Source of the DNA: Syncephalastrum monosporum B8922
Taxonomy: Eukaryota > Mucoromycota > Mucoromycetes > Mucorales > Syncephalastraceae
NCBI GenBank assembly: GCA_000697355.1
Contig: JNEN01000859.1
Span: forward strand, 124,001-188,000
DNA: 64,000 bases
Reading direction: 5' to 3'
The notes beneath the pieces were generated by a model. The model did not search any database. It saw only the letters and a program-made list of their open reading frames with translations, and was not told where the DNA came from. Shown here one piece after another: positions 22,022 through 39,200 of the stretch. Every line of letters starts with the position of its first letter. Position 1 is the stretch's first letter. A program made the translations under genes and the position numbers.

Positions 22022-24099
22022 TTAGTGCTTGCTTTGCTCTTGCTCCGTAGAAGACACGTCTTTCTGACCCTCTTCGGGGTCGTCTTGGCGTTCTTTGGCA
22101 ACCTCGTCTTTCCGTCGCCAGACGTAAGTGTCCTTGAAAGCCCACACTGTGCCGCGAAAGACCTACATATACCTCTGTTAAGGAATAGATACAAAGCAGG
22201 TACAATTTTATATTACCTCGTCGATCTCTTCGAGTGAGCGACCACGTGTCTCAGGCAGTAAGAGGTAAGCGAAAAGACCCATGATGACAGCACAGCAGCC
22301 GAAGAAGAAGTAGGTGCCATACGTGATGTTCGCCATCATGATCGGTGTCACCTTGGCAATCACAGCGTTCATGGCCTGCATAACGTTGTATGAGTCTTTA
22401 TCATTTACATCGAATCTGTCGGCTTACCCAGTTAAAGGCTGTGGTGATTGATAAGCTTGCAGCACGGGTACGGCTCGGGAAGATTTCGGAGCAGACAATC
22501 CAAACGATAGGTCTACAAAATGTTCAGTCATTACGTTTACGTGTACGTTTTTTTCTTTTACCCCCAAGAGAACTCGTAGCCGACAGCAAAGAGATAGATC
22601 ATAACTATAGCCACGTAACCCTTGGCACCGACAGCGAGGTGACCAGCCGTCAGATCGAGGCCGGCATTGTCTTTCTGAATACCGAGAATCATACCACCCA
22701 GGATGAAGAATGAAATAAACATGATACTGGAACCGAGCATCAAAGTGTTGCGGCGGCCGAGGCGTGTGTCTACCATGAAGAAGGAAACGAAAACAAAGAC
22801 GACCTTGACAACACCGTACACGCCCGTAGCGAGAATATCCGTTTCGTTGCTATCCAGTCCAATGGAGCCAAAAATATCGGGAGCATAATAGTTCTATTAA
22901 TAGCGCATGAATAAAAGGATGAGAACAGAACGCGTATATGCGTGTACTACCGCGTCCTACTTACAATGGCGTTCGTGCCCGTCCACTGCTGAAAGATTTG
23001 GAGCCATACACCAATAAACAGACGACGCAGGTTAGCCGGTTCAAGCATCTCTCGCCAATGGCTCGTCTTGGACTCTCGCTCGAGCTCGATGGCGTTATTG
23101 ATCTCGTTCAGTTCGTTTTGAATGTCGGGGTGGTCTTCAGGTAAATCACGCAACGCGCACAGATTTTTGATCACGTCGTCCTTGCGGTCCCTTGAAAAGC
23201 GCTTAATTCAGCCACAGTTGCTTTTCGCTTGTTTGAGTGACTTACTTGAGTGCAAGCCAACGCAAACTCTCTGGCAAAAATATCATGCCAATCAGGAGGA
23301 TACCACCGGGGATGAGTTGGACACCCATCGGGGTACGCCACTGGGCATTGCCCACGGGGATATGGCGAAGACATCCATAGTCCACCCAGTACGAAACCAT
23401 GATACCGCAACACACCAAAAACTGCCATAATGTTCCCAGTCGGCCTCGCAACTTGCGAGGCGCAATTTCTGCGATGTACATGGGAACCAGGGCTGACTCG
23501 GCACCCACGCCCACTAAAATAGATGAAAACACAAAGCTGAGTCCATGCATTGCAAAAGCTTAATAATTTTAACGTACATCCGGTGACAAAACGACCAGCC
23601 ATCATTGTGTCTACGTTTTGTGCAACAGTTTGCAGAATACCTCCAATGAGGAAAATAACAGAGCCGAGCATAATAGCCTTTTTGCGTCCGAAAGGATCTA
23701 TGACGGAATGCTTGTGAGCCGGCTAAAATTTCCCCTTTTTTCGTATGCTTGACATACCAGCAAAGAAGTTAATAAGTAGAGCGCCTACACAGCAGCCTGC
23801 CTGCAAGAGAGATACAATATCACCCTTCACTTTGGCAATATGCTGCGCATCACCTTGCATGCCAAAGTAGGGCGCAAAAGACGGCATCGCCAGGACACCT
23901 GCAAGTAGCATACACACGTTACTGAAGTGAGACATAAGCGTTTTTACGTGAATCAAAGATCATGGGCAGACGCGTATAACTGATTGGTATGCATTTCATA
24001 GAACGAGAGTGACATACCGCTGATCACACCCAAATCATAGCCGAAAAGAAAGCCGCCAAAACAAGAGACGGTCGTTGCGATGTGAGAGAGGTATTTCAT
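22022..24099 (-). CDS. Major facilitator hexose/monosaccharide transporter
   Basis: A 12-helix sugar porter in at least eight exons. The start is the ATG at 24097-24099 (MKYLSHIATTVSCFGGFLFG, then YDLGVISG). Signatures in order: DPFGRKKAIMLGS, GRFVTG, VPMYIAEIAPRKLRGRLGT, the PESLRWLALKGRKD motif after helix 6, FQQWTGTNAI, and VDTRLGRRNTLML between helices 8 and 9. A further conserved segment is ...EIFPSRTRAASLSI, and the C-terminus has LPETRGRSLEEIDE. The cytosolic tail ends in EGQKDVSSTEQEQSKH. All core sugar-transporter motifs are intact, so it is likely functional in glucose or related hexose uptake at the plasma membrane. Substrate and affinity cannot be read from the sequence. Confidence 0.92.
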
Positions 24100-24788
24100 C
24101 CTACGCTATCGCTCGTCTCAGAATAAATAAATGAAGTGTGTGATGTGTGTATGTGTGCGTGTGAAGGAAGGATTAGCAAAAAGAGGGTGGAGCAAAGTGC
24201 TTATAAAGCAAGCCATGATTTGGTATGGTTACACGGTGTGCTGTATGGGAGTGACAGAATCCACAAAGGAACGTATACGACGTGCGCGTGACACTGGGAG
24301 CCGTCTTCTTTTTTTTTCACACACTTCTCGTTTGCGCGTTTTGGAACTTTTGCTGCGTCTAATTTTCCTTAAATCCGTATAAAAATACGAACGAGGGTAA
24401 TAAGGGATCCACGTTGCACGAGGCTGACCCTAGACACACCTTCTTTTTGGTTTTGATTTGGTAAGCGAAACACAATGATGAATTTTTCGTTTTCCTCGGT
24501 CATTTCATACCATTACCCCGCACCCCGGGAAACACACACGCACATAATGAACCCCACAAAGATGCTTCTACGAAGTTTCCAACCCAAGCGCAAAATTTAA
24601 AATTTTTGTGTATTTCTCCTTTCCTTCGATCGATTGATACGATCTCGGACCCAATGAGAAATAAAATGGATAGTATACTCCACCGAAAAGAGACATACGG
24701 CTGCTGATACGAATGTGAATTTTTATTGTTTAGTGAGTAGTACGTATGGATGGGAAGGATAGAAAAGCGAATTCGTGCGAGTAAAAGA

Positions 24789-26581
<1,793 letters not shown>

Positions 26582-26833
26582 TCAAGCTGAAGGAAGAAGA
26601 AACGATGAAGGTGAAAAGTTGGAAAGAAAAGGGAGCCAACAGCCTGGATGGGCTGAAGATACCAAAAAAGTGCGAAAAAGGAACACACGCGAAACCCATG
26701 CTATTGCGACCATGCTGGGAAAAAGACGAGACCCGATTCTCATTGCTGCGTTTTAGTGGATCCCAAAAAGAGGACACAGTACCAAACAAACGTTGTATAA
26801 ATATCATGTAGAAATAATACTTTGTTTTAAAGA

Positions 26834-27541
26834 TTAGTCCTGGTGAGCGTGTTGAAACAGGGCAGAGACGTGGTGTTCAAGGTCTTTATCAAAGACGTCC
26901 TTGTCGAGGGTGCCATCTTCAGTGAACCATGATGCGACAGACTTGGTGAACTCGTGCTGCGCGTGGGCCGAGCCGCGTTGGTATGTGTATTTGAGCGTGA
27001 GGTGATAATCCGAGCTGTATTTTTCCACTCTGCTCGCAGCCGTCATAATTCCGAGTCGCTGCAAGCCAAGGCATGCGTTACTTTTTCTGTTTGTGTGTCC
27101 TTCGCTTCCCGCCAAACAAACTGACCTGTCCGGATTTGTCGTTCTTGTAGCCAATGAATATCTCGTTCTTCTCCACAAAGGTAGTGTAGCAATAGAGGAT
27201 CAGCTGCGTGACCCAGTACACGCCCACCGACACGGCGACCATCGGCTTGGCCACCTCGAAGCTCGTGTAGTATTCGTACGCGAAGGCAGCGGCGGCAAGC
27301 GCAGCCGAGAAATAGCCCAAGAGAAGCTTAATGTCAGTGTGCAAATGACCTTGCTCGAATGAAAGGGCATAGTACTAGATGCAACAAGGTTATTATTCTA
27401 CGCCATCGCGTGTCCAATCGGAGGCCGTACCCGCCGCACTTCATCGTCAAGGGCGTTCTTTACTTGTGTGCCGTCGTACTTTGTGATTTGCACGGGCTCA
27501 GGCTCGGATGACGCGTCTTTCTGGGTATCTTGTTGGGACAT
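26834..27541 (-). CDS. SPC2: Signal peptidase complex subunit 2
   Basis: A small ER-membrane subunit of the complex that removes signal peptides; it links the complex to the translocon and supports activity. Three exons, 27541-27431, 27374-27126 and 27058-26834, give 194 aa in frame. The N-terminus is hydrophilic (YDGTQVKNALDDEVRR). Two adjacent membrane helices follow (LLLGYFSAALAAAAFAYEYY and MVAVSVGVYWVTQLILYCYT). The luminal or cytosolic tail has FVEKNEIFIGYKND, then VEKYSSDYHLTLKYTYQRG and ASWFTEDGTL. This order and length match SPCS2/Spc2. The start was chosen at the ATG that gives the family's short N-terminus. Confidence 0.9.
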
Positions 27542-27971
27542 GTGGGATAGCGTAAGGAAGAAAAAGGGAGGGAGGCACTCTGCCAATTCGGACGCCGTCA
27601 AAATAGACAGAGCCGTTTTCCACGTATCATGCGTTTGTTGGCCCGCTCTCTCCCTCGCTTATTTTGAACCTGAAAATCGGGGCCACTCATTCACTGATTA
27701 GTCTCACACTGACCCGCCCTCGATCGATCTCTTGCTTCCTTGGTTCAGGCACATCCATGGGGTTGACTGACATCTTAAACCCATGCTATAGATCAGAAAG
27801 AAGGAAAGAAGGAAAGTAGGAACGAAAGAGAAAGTGATAGTTTAATATGTATGTACAAGAAAGAAGGAAAAAAGACAAGAGAAGGAAGCAAGAGAGAAAG
27901 GAGGGAAGAGGGGAGGGGCATTGTTGTTTTGGTTGAAGCAATGAGATGGGTTTTGGGTATGTATATGTAAC

Positions 27972-29430
27972 CTACTCCAAAATGCCATTTCGACTGTCTG
28001 CGTCTGGCAAAGGAGAAGGGTGTGGAGATGTATAAGGCGGAGGCTCGACGACCGCCTTGGGCGGCTGGCTACTGCTTGCCCTGAGCTGCTGCTGCTGTTG
28101 CCCGTCGTCGATCGTGATCAGTACCGAATCCTGCTGCTGTTGCTGCTGGTCTCGTGCATGTTGCCGCCTGCTGCCACTACTTGCACTGCTCTGACTGCTG
28201 CTTGTACTCGTGCTTTCTCCATCGTGTCGGCGCGTCGTCGAGCTATTACTGCTCTCACCCCTGTTGCCATTCACCTCCTCCGTCTCGTCAGCCTGGGGTC
28301 GCGAGGACGTCCCGGTTGCCAGCAGAATCGTGTCTCGCTCGATGCCGTACGCAGGCGGGGGTGCCAGCGTGCCCTGCGACGGGGCAAGGCCCCACTTTTT
28401 CACGTTGGCTTCGACAAAGACAAAGCCACGCTGACCGAGGTTGACATGGACTTGACAGGGGCCGTTGGCGCCAATGGTCGGGAAGAGATTCCAACGCAGG
28501 CCGGTATAAGCGTCTTCCAGTTTGCGTCCATTGCGGGTAAAGAAGAGGGTGCCTGTGCGGTGGCGGTAACCGACGCCGATCACGTCGCCGTGGGTGTACG
28601 TCAGCCCATAAGGCTTGCCGTTGAAGGGCGAGCTAAAGTATTTGCATCCGTTGTTGGAAAAGTAGCCGATCGAGTAACGATTCCATCCTATCCACCCACA
28701 TTCCTGTTAACCTGACTGTTCCACCTCCTTATGGCTTGTGTGTTTGGTTTCTACCTGGTAAGCGCCAGCTAGGGTATGGTTTGGTGGCGACGCCAACGGA
28801 GACGGTGGTTGTTTCTGGGACCTCAAACATCTTGGCCTGCAGGAAAGGATGGTTGCATGAGCATATGCACACAAAGAAAAGACAAAGAAACAGGCCACAA
28901 GTGATTACCTCCCAGTAGTAGACTTCCTGGTTGCGTGGCAACGGCAAGTTGGTCTGAACGCACGACTCGCCGTGGATGAACTGGATTTCAGTGCGTGCTG
29001 CGACAAAGCAGCTGGCGTCTGGTTCCCATTCGAATTCAAATGCCGATACGCCCTTCTCTTGTATGGAGATGTACTGCGGTGGTGTGATATCGGTGGGAAT
29101 GCTATCAGGTGGGTGGCGTTCTTGAAAGACTAGATAGGGATGGTGTGGTGAGTGTGCTGGATACAGTAGAAGAAAGAATAGCATAGAACAGAACAGAACA
29201 GAACAGTAAGACTGATTACCTTTGGCTCGTTCGTAAGAGAGGCGGGCGTCCTCGGGAAGCGAAGCAACCTGCTCTTCCGATTCCACGGGCCAATCGTCAA
29301 AGTCGGAATCGCCGCCGGAGAAAGAGAGAGGGAGTTCAATAGGCGAGCGTGTGAAGAAGAGAAGAAAGACAATGACAAGGAAGAACACGATTATGCCGGT
29401 GACGAATATCCACCCGTACGTGCCCAGCAT
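27972..29430 (-). CDS. SSH4: SPRY-domain membrane adaptor of the Ssh4/Ear1 type
   Basis: Ssh4 and Ear1 recruit the ubiquitin ligase Rsp5 to cargo on endosomes and the vacuole. The ATG at 29428-29430 begins MLGTYGWIFVTGIIVFFLVI, a single N-terminal membrane helix. A linker with RSPIELPLSFSGGDSDFDDW and LPEDARLSYERAK follows. The SPRY domain is spread over several exons: PPQYISIQEKGVSAFEFEWE, FIHGESCVQTNLPLPRN, VPETTTVSVGVATKPYPSWR, YSIGYFSNNGCKYFSSPFNG, and GYRHRTGTLFFTRNGRKL. The long C-terminus is Ser/Gln-rich and contains two PY-type motifs, LAPPPAYG and EPPPYTS, the docking sites for Rsp5 WW domains. The polyglutamine runs are CAG/CAA coded. Whether it is Ssh4 or Ear1 proper cannot be decided. 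Confidence 0.88.
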
Positions 29431-31569
<2,139 letters not shown>

Positions 31570-32950
31570 ACTCTCCTCCTTTCATTCTTCTTGCTCGCAT
31601 TCATATATGTATATTTTTATTACACACACTCTCACACACATTGACCCACACAGCCACACGTGCAAGACATTGAATGTCCTGCACAAACAAACGCACTCAC
31701 GTACACATATACACAGTCCTTGCACGACCGGATCGCTTCCCCCCCCCATCCCCCAACTTGTATACATATTTTATTATTCTAGTTGTCATACTCTGCCAAT
31801 ATGTAAACTTTTCTCTTTTTCATTCACCGAAAGATTCCAATCATGGGTGATATTGTCAAGGATGGGAGACGGTTTTTCTATGCGTACCGTTGCATCAATG
31901 TTTTCTTTGTGCCAGTTTTCGTTCTGCTGTGGAGCATGCACGTACATCTTTTTTTTTATCATCTGTGGCAGATCGATATGATGTCATCATCTACCGCTAT
32001 AGTGGCAGTCCCGCTTCTCGGAAGCGGACACCTCCACCTTTGGCCTCCACTGCCATCATATTAAATAACGTGCCGAACGGCTCTTCTTTTTTCCAGAGCA
32101 TAATTTCACAAAAAATGCTGGATGTGGCCTCATATGCCTATGTCAAGAAGCTGTGTTTTGAAAGAGAAGCTTCACAAGGACAAAGACTGCAGTACTCGAA
32201 GAGAAGACCAGGACATAAAGGTAGAGTAAGCGCAACCACCCCACGTACATGGACGAGCTAAAAGCTTCTTTAAGCATGATTATGTCTACCTCGTTTATAA
32301 GCTTATATGGACCTTGAGCCTACTTGGCGCACACAACCGTTGCGGGGTTCTTCTCGGCGGGATGCGGTTGTCCCTGACAAGTGACAGGTAGCCGTCCTCA
32401 CGAGCCAATCATGAGGCGTATGCGGGATTTTGACTCTCCGTACGAATGGGAAAAATTTTTTTTCTTGTGTATAAAAGGGCGCGAGACCCATGGCCCTCGT
32501 ATGTTTTCTTTGAATCAAAATTTATATTCGGGCCTTTGCCACGATGGCAGTATTTTTTGTTACTTGTCCATTGCCAGGACACATAGTGTCCGAAAGACCC
32601 CAGAATTGAACTGGTCTCCTTAAAGAACCGGGACGTCGATGGCCATTCATTTGGTTTGTGGCGTTTCGGGCCGACGGAATCCTATATACAAATACCCTCT
32701 TCAAACAAGAAAAGAAAATGACAAGGGACAAATGTCTCGGGCAGAGGAATGCTGAAGATAGTGAGTGAGTCGCTGGGACTCTGGTTTTATTAAGATGGTG
32801 GGAGTGCGTATCGGATGGAAGACGTGTACAATTTTGTGTGTGTGTGGTGTGTGTGTGGTGGAAAAATGCGGTGGATGTATGTGCATGGGTGATGGGAATG
32901 ACAGATGTATATATATAATCTCTATCGTATATCAAAACGGGCAAAGGAGC
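31570..32950. other. Intergenic region with CA/GT-rich tracts and an isolated TATA box
   Basis: Convergent 3' flanks of PEF1 and LYS12. Contains CA-rich DNA (31620-31715), a C-run near 31740, GT-rich DNA (32838-32865), and overlapping ORFs at 31538-32261 that lack any motif. A strong TATAAAAG lies at 32470-32477 with no recognised gene downstream. Confidence 0.45.
32470..32477 (+). promoter_or_regulatory. Isolated TATA box
   Basis: TATAAAAG followed by GGCGCGAG is the best TATA element in the window but faces only a 41-codon ATG frame starting at about 32501 that matches nothing known. It may drive a short or non-coding transcript, or be chance. Confidence 0.3.
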
Positions 32951-34356
<1,406 letters not shown>

Positions 34357-34854
34357 GGCAAACAAACAAAGAGGCAAGAGAAGAGAGAAGGGAAGACTGC
34401 AAAGAGATGCGGGGTGCAACTTGACCCATGCGAAAAGCCTGTCACATCAAGATGAATTGCCAAATTTAGATGTGCCAGAAGACCAGAAGGTGATCCGCCG
34501 CGTTTAAATTGGAAAAAAAAAAAGATGCCGCACGCCAAACGCATGACAAATAAGAAACTCCACCTTATAATATCATCCACTCTTGTTGTGCGATGCAGCA
34601 CCCTGTACATACAGCCAGGTTCAGCCCGCGTGTACGCGTCTCTTTTTCCCTTTTCTTATAGTTCTGCAAAATGATGTGATGTCTGGTGTAACGTACAAGA
34701 CAGCCTTCAACCTTGTTGGACAGGAGTAAAAGAGGAGGCGTGTATATATGTAAGAAGATGAGAAATATAAGAAAATAGGAAGAGGAGGAATAATGAAAGA
34801 ATGACTGAGAGAGGAGAAGAAAGGTATAATAGGATAACTAATAGAGAGAGCATA

Positions 34855-35158
34855 CTACATTACGACGCAGGCACATTCGCCTGCTGGTTCCGCGAACGGG
34901 TCTGGATTCCGTCCACCCCAGACCGAAGGCACCATCATGTCAGGGTTAGTTTGGCAATGGTCAATCAATCTAACAGACGGAACCATGAGATTCTTTGTAT
35001 ACGTTCATTGTATTGTATTGTACTGTATTTCAGTCAGTCACTTACGATCGGCTCGCTTCCGAGATGGGAATGCGTTGGATTTCGAGCTGCTCCTTGAGCT
35101 TGTCGTTGAGCTCGAGAATTTTGCGTAGTTTTGCCTCAGATACAGCTTGTCGCACCAT
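34855..35158 (-). CDS. Heterotrimeric G-protein gamma subunit (75 aa)
   Basis: The gamma subunit pairs with G-beta and anchors the dimer at the plasma membrane for pheromone or nutrient signalling. Two exons, 35158-35046 and 34969-34855, join TC plus A and give 75 aa, a normal gamma length. The first exon encodes the coiled-coil half (VSEAKLRKILELNDKLKEQL, then EIQRIPISEASRS). The second encodes LIDHCQTNPDMMVPSVWGGR, a Pro-Phe segment, and ends ECACVVM. The terminal CVVM is a prenylation (CaaX) box; an extra Cys two residues before it may be palmitoylated. It is clearly a complete gene although each exon alone looks trivial. Confidence 0.88.
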
Positions 35159-36231
35159 GTTGGAAAGGAAAAAAAGAACGAGAGAAAAAAAGAGGAAAAC
35201 GAACGAGGGAGAAGAAGTCCTTCTTTTCTCTTTCACTCAATCGTATATAGAAAATGAGAAGGATACGGATAAGGATAAGGGGGCCACTAAGTGAGTGAGC
35301 AGGAGACCCGGAGAGAAGAGCGCACGAAAACAAAGTTAAGAGAGAGGGATACTTTAGAAAATAAGGGGGCCAGCGTCGCACTACCGGAAGTGATTGTCAA
35401 TCATTACCATATCATGGCGCCCGCCTCGCGCCTGCCATGCCGCTCGCTAATATAAACAATCAAGACCGCTGGTGTTCTTAATCAAGGCATCCCATGCAAA
35501 AAGAAGTAAAGCGCTCTGCACGGCCACGATAGACAGGACAGGTCAGTGCAGAATAACCAAGAAAAAAAAAGGACAAGGACCCGTCCCTTATACCCGCCCC
35601 AGTTCCTGTCACTCCTTACTCCATGGATGAGAGAGTGTACACGTCATACACATACTGTATGTACTGCTAATCCAGAAGCACGTAGTAGCTAGATCATCGC
35701 GAGACTATGTGAGGCGCTCCCATCGTATGAGAGTTACGAGAGGTTGCCACCATGCATGCCGAGCAGCACGATACAGTTTGACGTGCGTAGGGTAGCACAT
35801 TTCATATGTCCGTGGTACATGCTATGTGCCGGTTCGCTGTCCGAAGCTGGATCTCACCGAAGATCGTCATAAAAGACACTCTGGTGGATTGCCCCTTTTG
35901 GATGAAACCCGTTTCCAGAGAACTACAGAATGAAAGCCGACTCGGCTGGGTAATGATATAGGCTGATCATTGACGCAAAGGCATGGAAGAAGGGCGCATG
36001 TGTTTTTTGATAGCTAGCGAGTGGCACCCACTGGAAGGAGGGGTTTAGGCACCCATTATCTGAGTTGGCGAGAGCGCGCCACAGCCATGCAACCCACAGA
36101 CAAGAGAGTGGAGAGAGATTGGCCTTTCCTTGCTAATTATTTTATCCATTTGAAAAAAGGTAACACCATGGATACTTTTATGCTTGAATGGTGTCCTCAA
36201 TCATGGCTAGTATTCTCCATTGCTTGTCCTC
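35159..36231. other. Divergent intergenic region
   Basis: About 1.1 kb between the G-gamma gene (leftward) and the Sec7/PH gene (rightward). Purine-rich immediately upstream of G-gamma (pyrimidine-rich on the coding strand). No gene-like frame or RNA gene was recognised. Confidence 0.45.
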
Positions 36232-39200
36232 ATGAGTGATGGCAACTCGTCTTCGCCCCCGAGTCAGCTGAATCGGCCTCATCCACTCTCCCAATTACGC
36301 TCTCCCAAGCCATCCTCTCGCTCATCCCCACCCCAGAAACCGCGTCTCGACCCGACCACAAACGAACCCGTCTCGAACAACAAAAACGTCCAAGCCGCTT
36401 TCGATCAGCTGACACGTCGACAGAGCCTGCGCGATGAGCCACGCGATCCATCCCACTTGAGCGTGTCCAGTCAATCGTCTTCCGTCGGCAGCACGAGCCC
36501 GAATTCCTTTACGCAGCGTCGCCTCGAGCGCGGCGGTGCCGTGCCATCCTCATTCTCGCCGTTTGAGTGGGAGAACAGATCCAGCACGACCGGCGGGATC
36601 TCGTCCTCGGTGGGGTCGTCCACCGACCTCGACTCGAGTGCGTACTTTGGCCTGTCGCCCTTTGTCACGTCGTCGTTTATGGAAACGCCCAGCATGGATC
36701 GCAACAGCACAACGAGCAGCAACACATCCACGCGCTACCGATCCCTGTGGCATCGCTACGAGCGCGAGAAGCAGCTGCAGAGCGCAGACGAAGCGGACGA
36801 GGACGGCGACGACGACGAGGACGAAGACGGGCCGTCGTCGCCAGAAACGTTGAAACTGTCGCCCCAACAAGCGAGCAGGCCACAGAGCCAGGCCACGCTG
36901 CGGGCTGTCATGCGCACGGGCAGAGAAGACAGCGATATTGACATGTCTGACGATGACACACACATGCGAAAAGAGGACGCTGACAAGGCAACAAAAGCGA
37001 TGCAGACACAGGGCGGCGAGCAGCAGCAACAGCAGCAGCAACAGCAGCAGCATCTGTTGGCACCGTTCCTGTTGCGAGGACGACACAGACAATATCAGCA
37101 ACAACAGCAGCAACAGCAACAGCAATACCAGCAGCGAGCAACATCCCCGTTGGCTGGGCCCACCCGATTCGATGTACGCGACCCAACGAGCTATCCAGAC
37201 GAGGACGATGAAGACGAGGGCGATGTGCAACACCAGCTGAACGCGAGCGTGACCTCGACGCCCACCAGCACCACGGACTATTTCCCTCCCGTCCAAGATA
37301 AAATCCCTCCTCCTCCTTCTCATCCTTCTCATCCTCTTTCTCGCGCCGAGTCCCCGCCCTCCCCTCCGCATACCACCGATACCAACACGAACACCGTCCC
37401 CCCTTCCATGCAGCATGCATCCACCCTGTCGAAGCCCGCCCACGACGATGCCCTCGGCCGCCTGCTCTCGCTGAGCAAAAAGACGAACGGGCCCAAGAGC
37501 AACAAGCTGGAGCGCCCGCCGCCGCGGACCCACCTGCTCCAGACCCCGGTGTACCAAGTCGTGAATGCCAACACTGTCAAGGAACGCTACCTCTTTCTTT
37601 TCAACGACCTGCTCCTGATCTGCAAACCCATCATGGACGAAAACATCATTATCGGCAGCAACGACGCTGCGGACGATACCACCCAACCCGACCACAAGCA
37701 CCGCCACCGGCCGAACGAAAACAGCCTGTTTCAGGTCAAGAACATTGTCGAGCTGAGCAAGATCACCCTGTTCCTGTCGCGCGAGGAGCACGCCCAGCAT
37801 ATGCAGCACCGGCCGTCCATCACGGTCGGACCCGACGGCCGCCCGCTCATGTCGCCTCCGCCACGCCGGATGCATCCCGTGCTGTCCTCGGCGCTGCGCA
37901 AGTTCGAGACGGACCCGAACGTGGGCATCCAGTACCTCATTGAGAAGCAAGTCCTGGGCAACGAGCCGCTGAGCATCGCCAACTTTTTGTTCAAGACGCC
38001 TGACCTCAACCGCCGCCAGCTCGGCTACTACCTCGCCGACCCGGCGCGCCACGACGTCTACGACTGCTTCCTCGACTGCTTCCGCCTGGCTGGTCTGCGC
38101 CTCGACGAAGCGCTGCGGATCCTGCTCATGACGCTCCGCCTGCCGAGCAGCTGGGAGGCCCTCGAGTACCTGATTGAGCGCTTTAGCAAAAAGTGGCACG
38201 ACGCGAACCAGAACGTGGTCAAGTTCCACGAGGACATGGTCGTCAAGGTCGTGGTGGCGATGCTGTTCCTGAACGCCGAGCTGTGGTACGAGGCGAGCTC
38301 GGACCGCGACGTCTTTTGGTCCGCGCGTGAGCGCAAGGAACGCAAGGACCGGCTCCGGCTCACGCGGCGTGCGTCCATGATGGAGCGCAACCACCATGAC
38401 CGCGAGAACGTCGCGGTCGAGCCGCTGCATTACATTTCGGCGAAGCGCGCGCAGGGCTCAACGCGGCCGTCGTCGGACGAGTTCCTCGAGCGGTGGAAGC
38501 ACTATGATCAGTACGAGCTTGTGCCGCAGGAGTTCCTCGAGGAGATGTACCGGTCCATTGCGGTCGAGCGCCTCGAGACGGGCTGGGACAATGAGGCGGA
38601 CGAGGAGAGCATGGACGACATGTCGCGCATGATCAGCGTCACCCCGCACCGGTTCCCGACGCGGCTGACCAAGGGCGTGGCGTCGGCGCCGATCACCATC
38701 TCGATCCCGGAGCCTGACGCGGGCCTGCAGATCAAGCTGCGCGGCCAGGACCTGGTCTGCGAGCCGAGCGTGCTCGATTTCTCCACGTCGTGCGTGCAGA
38801 CGTTCACGATCACCGGCCACACCCTCGGGCGCACGAGCCTCATGTTCATCAAGGCCGGGCACCACGCGAACCGGTACGTCAGCCCGACCCTGCCGCGCAC
38901 CAAGAGCATCGTCGTTGTGCGGTCGTACATGCGGTACACCTTCCAGGTCGGCTTCTCGCACGCCGACTGGCGCGTCAAGACCCCGCTCAAGTCGCCTGCC
39001 TCGCCCGAGCTCGACCTGGGCGGCAGCACCCCGATTCCTGTGGGCGGTGAGATCAAGCGCAAGTACACCTTTAGCGTCGACACCGAGCAGGAACGCCGGG
39101 ACTGGATCGCGCATCTGCGGCAGCACTGCGGGCAGGTGCAGGTGATGGCGCCCGGCGAGCCGAGCAAGCTGCTCAAGACGAGCACACCCACGGCCACCTC

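Noticed and set aside
36550..38430. 626-codon minus-strand ORF rich in Leu and Arg
   Set aside because: It is antisense to the Sec7/PH gene; length is explained by high GC and the polyQ/acidic codons of the real gene.
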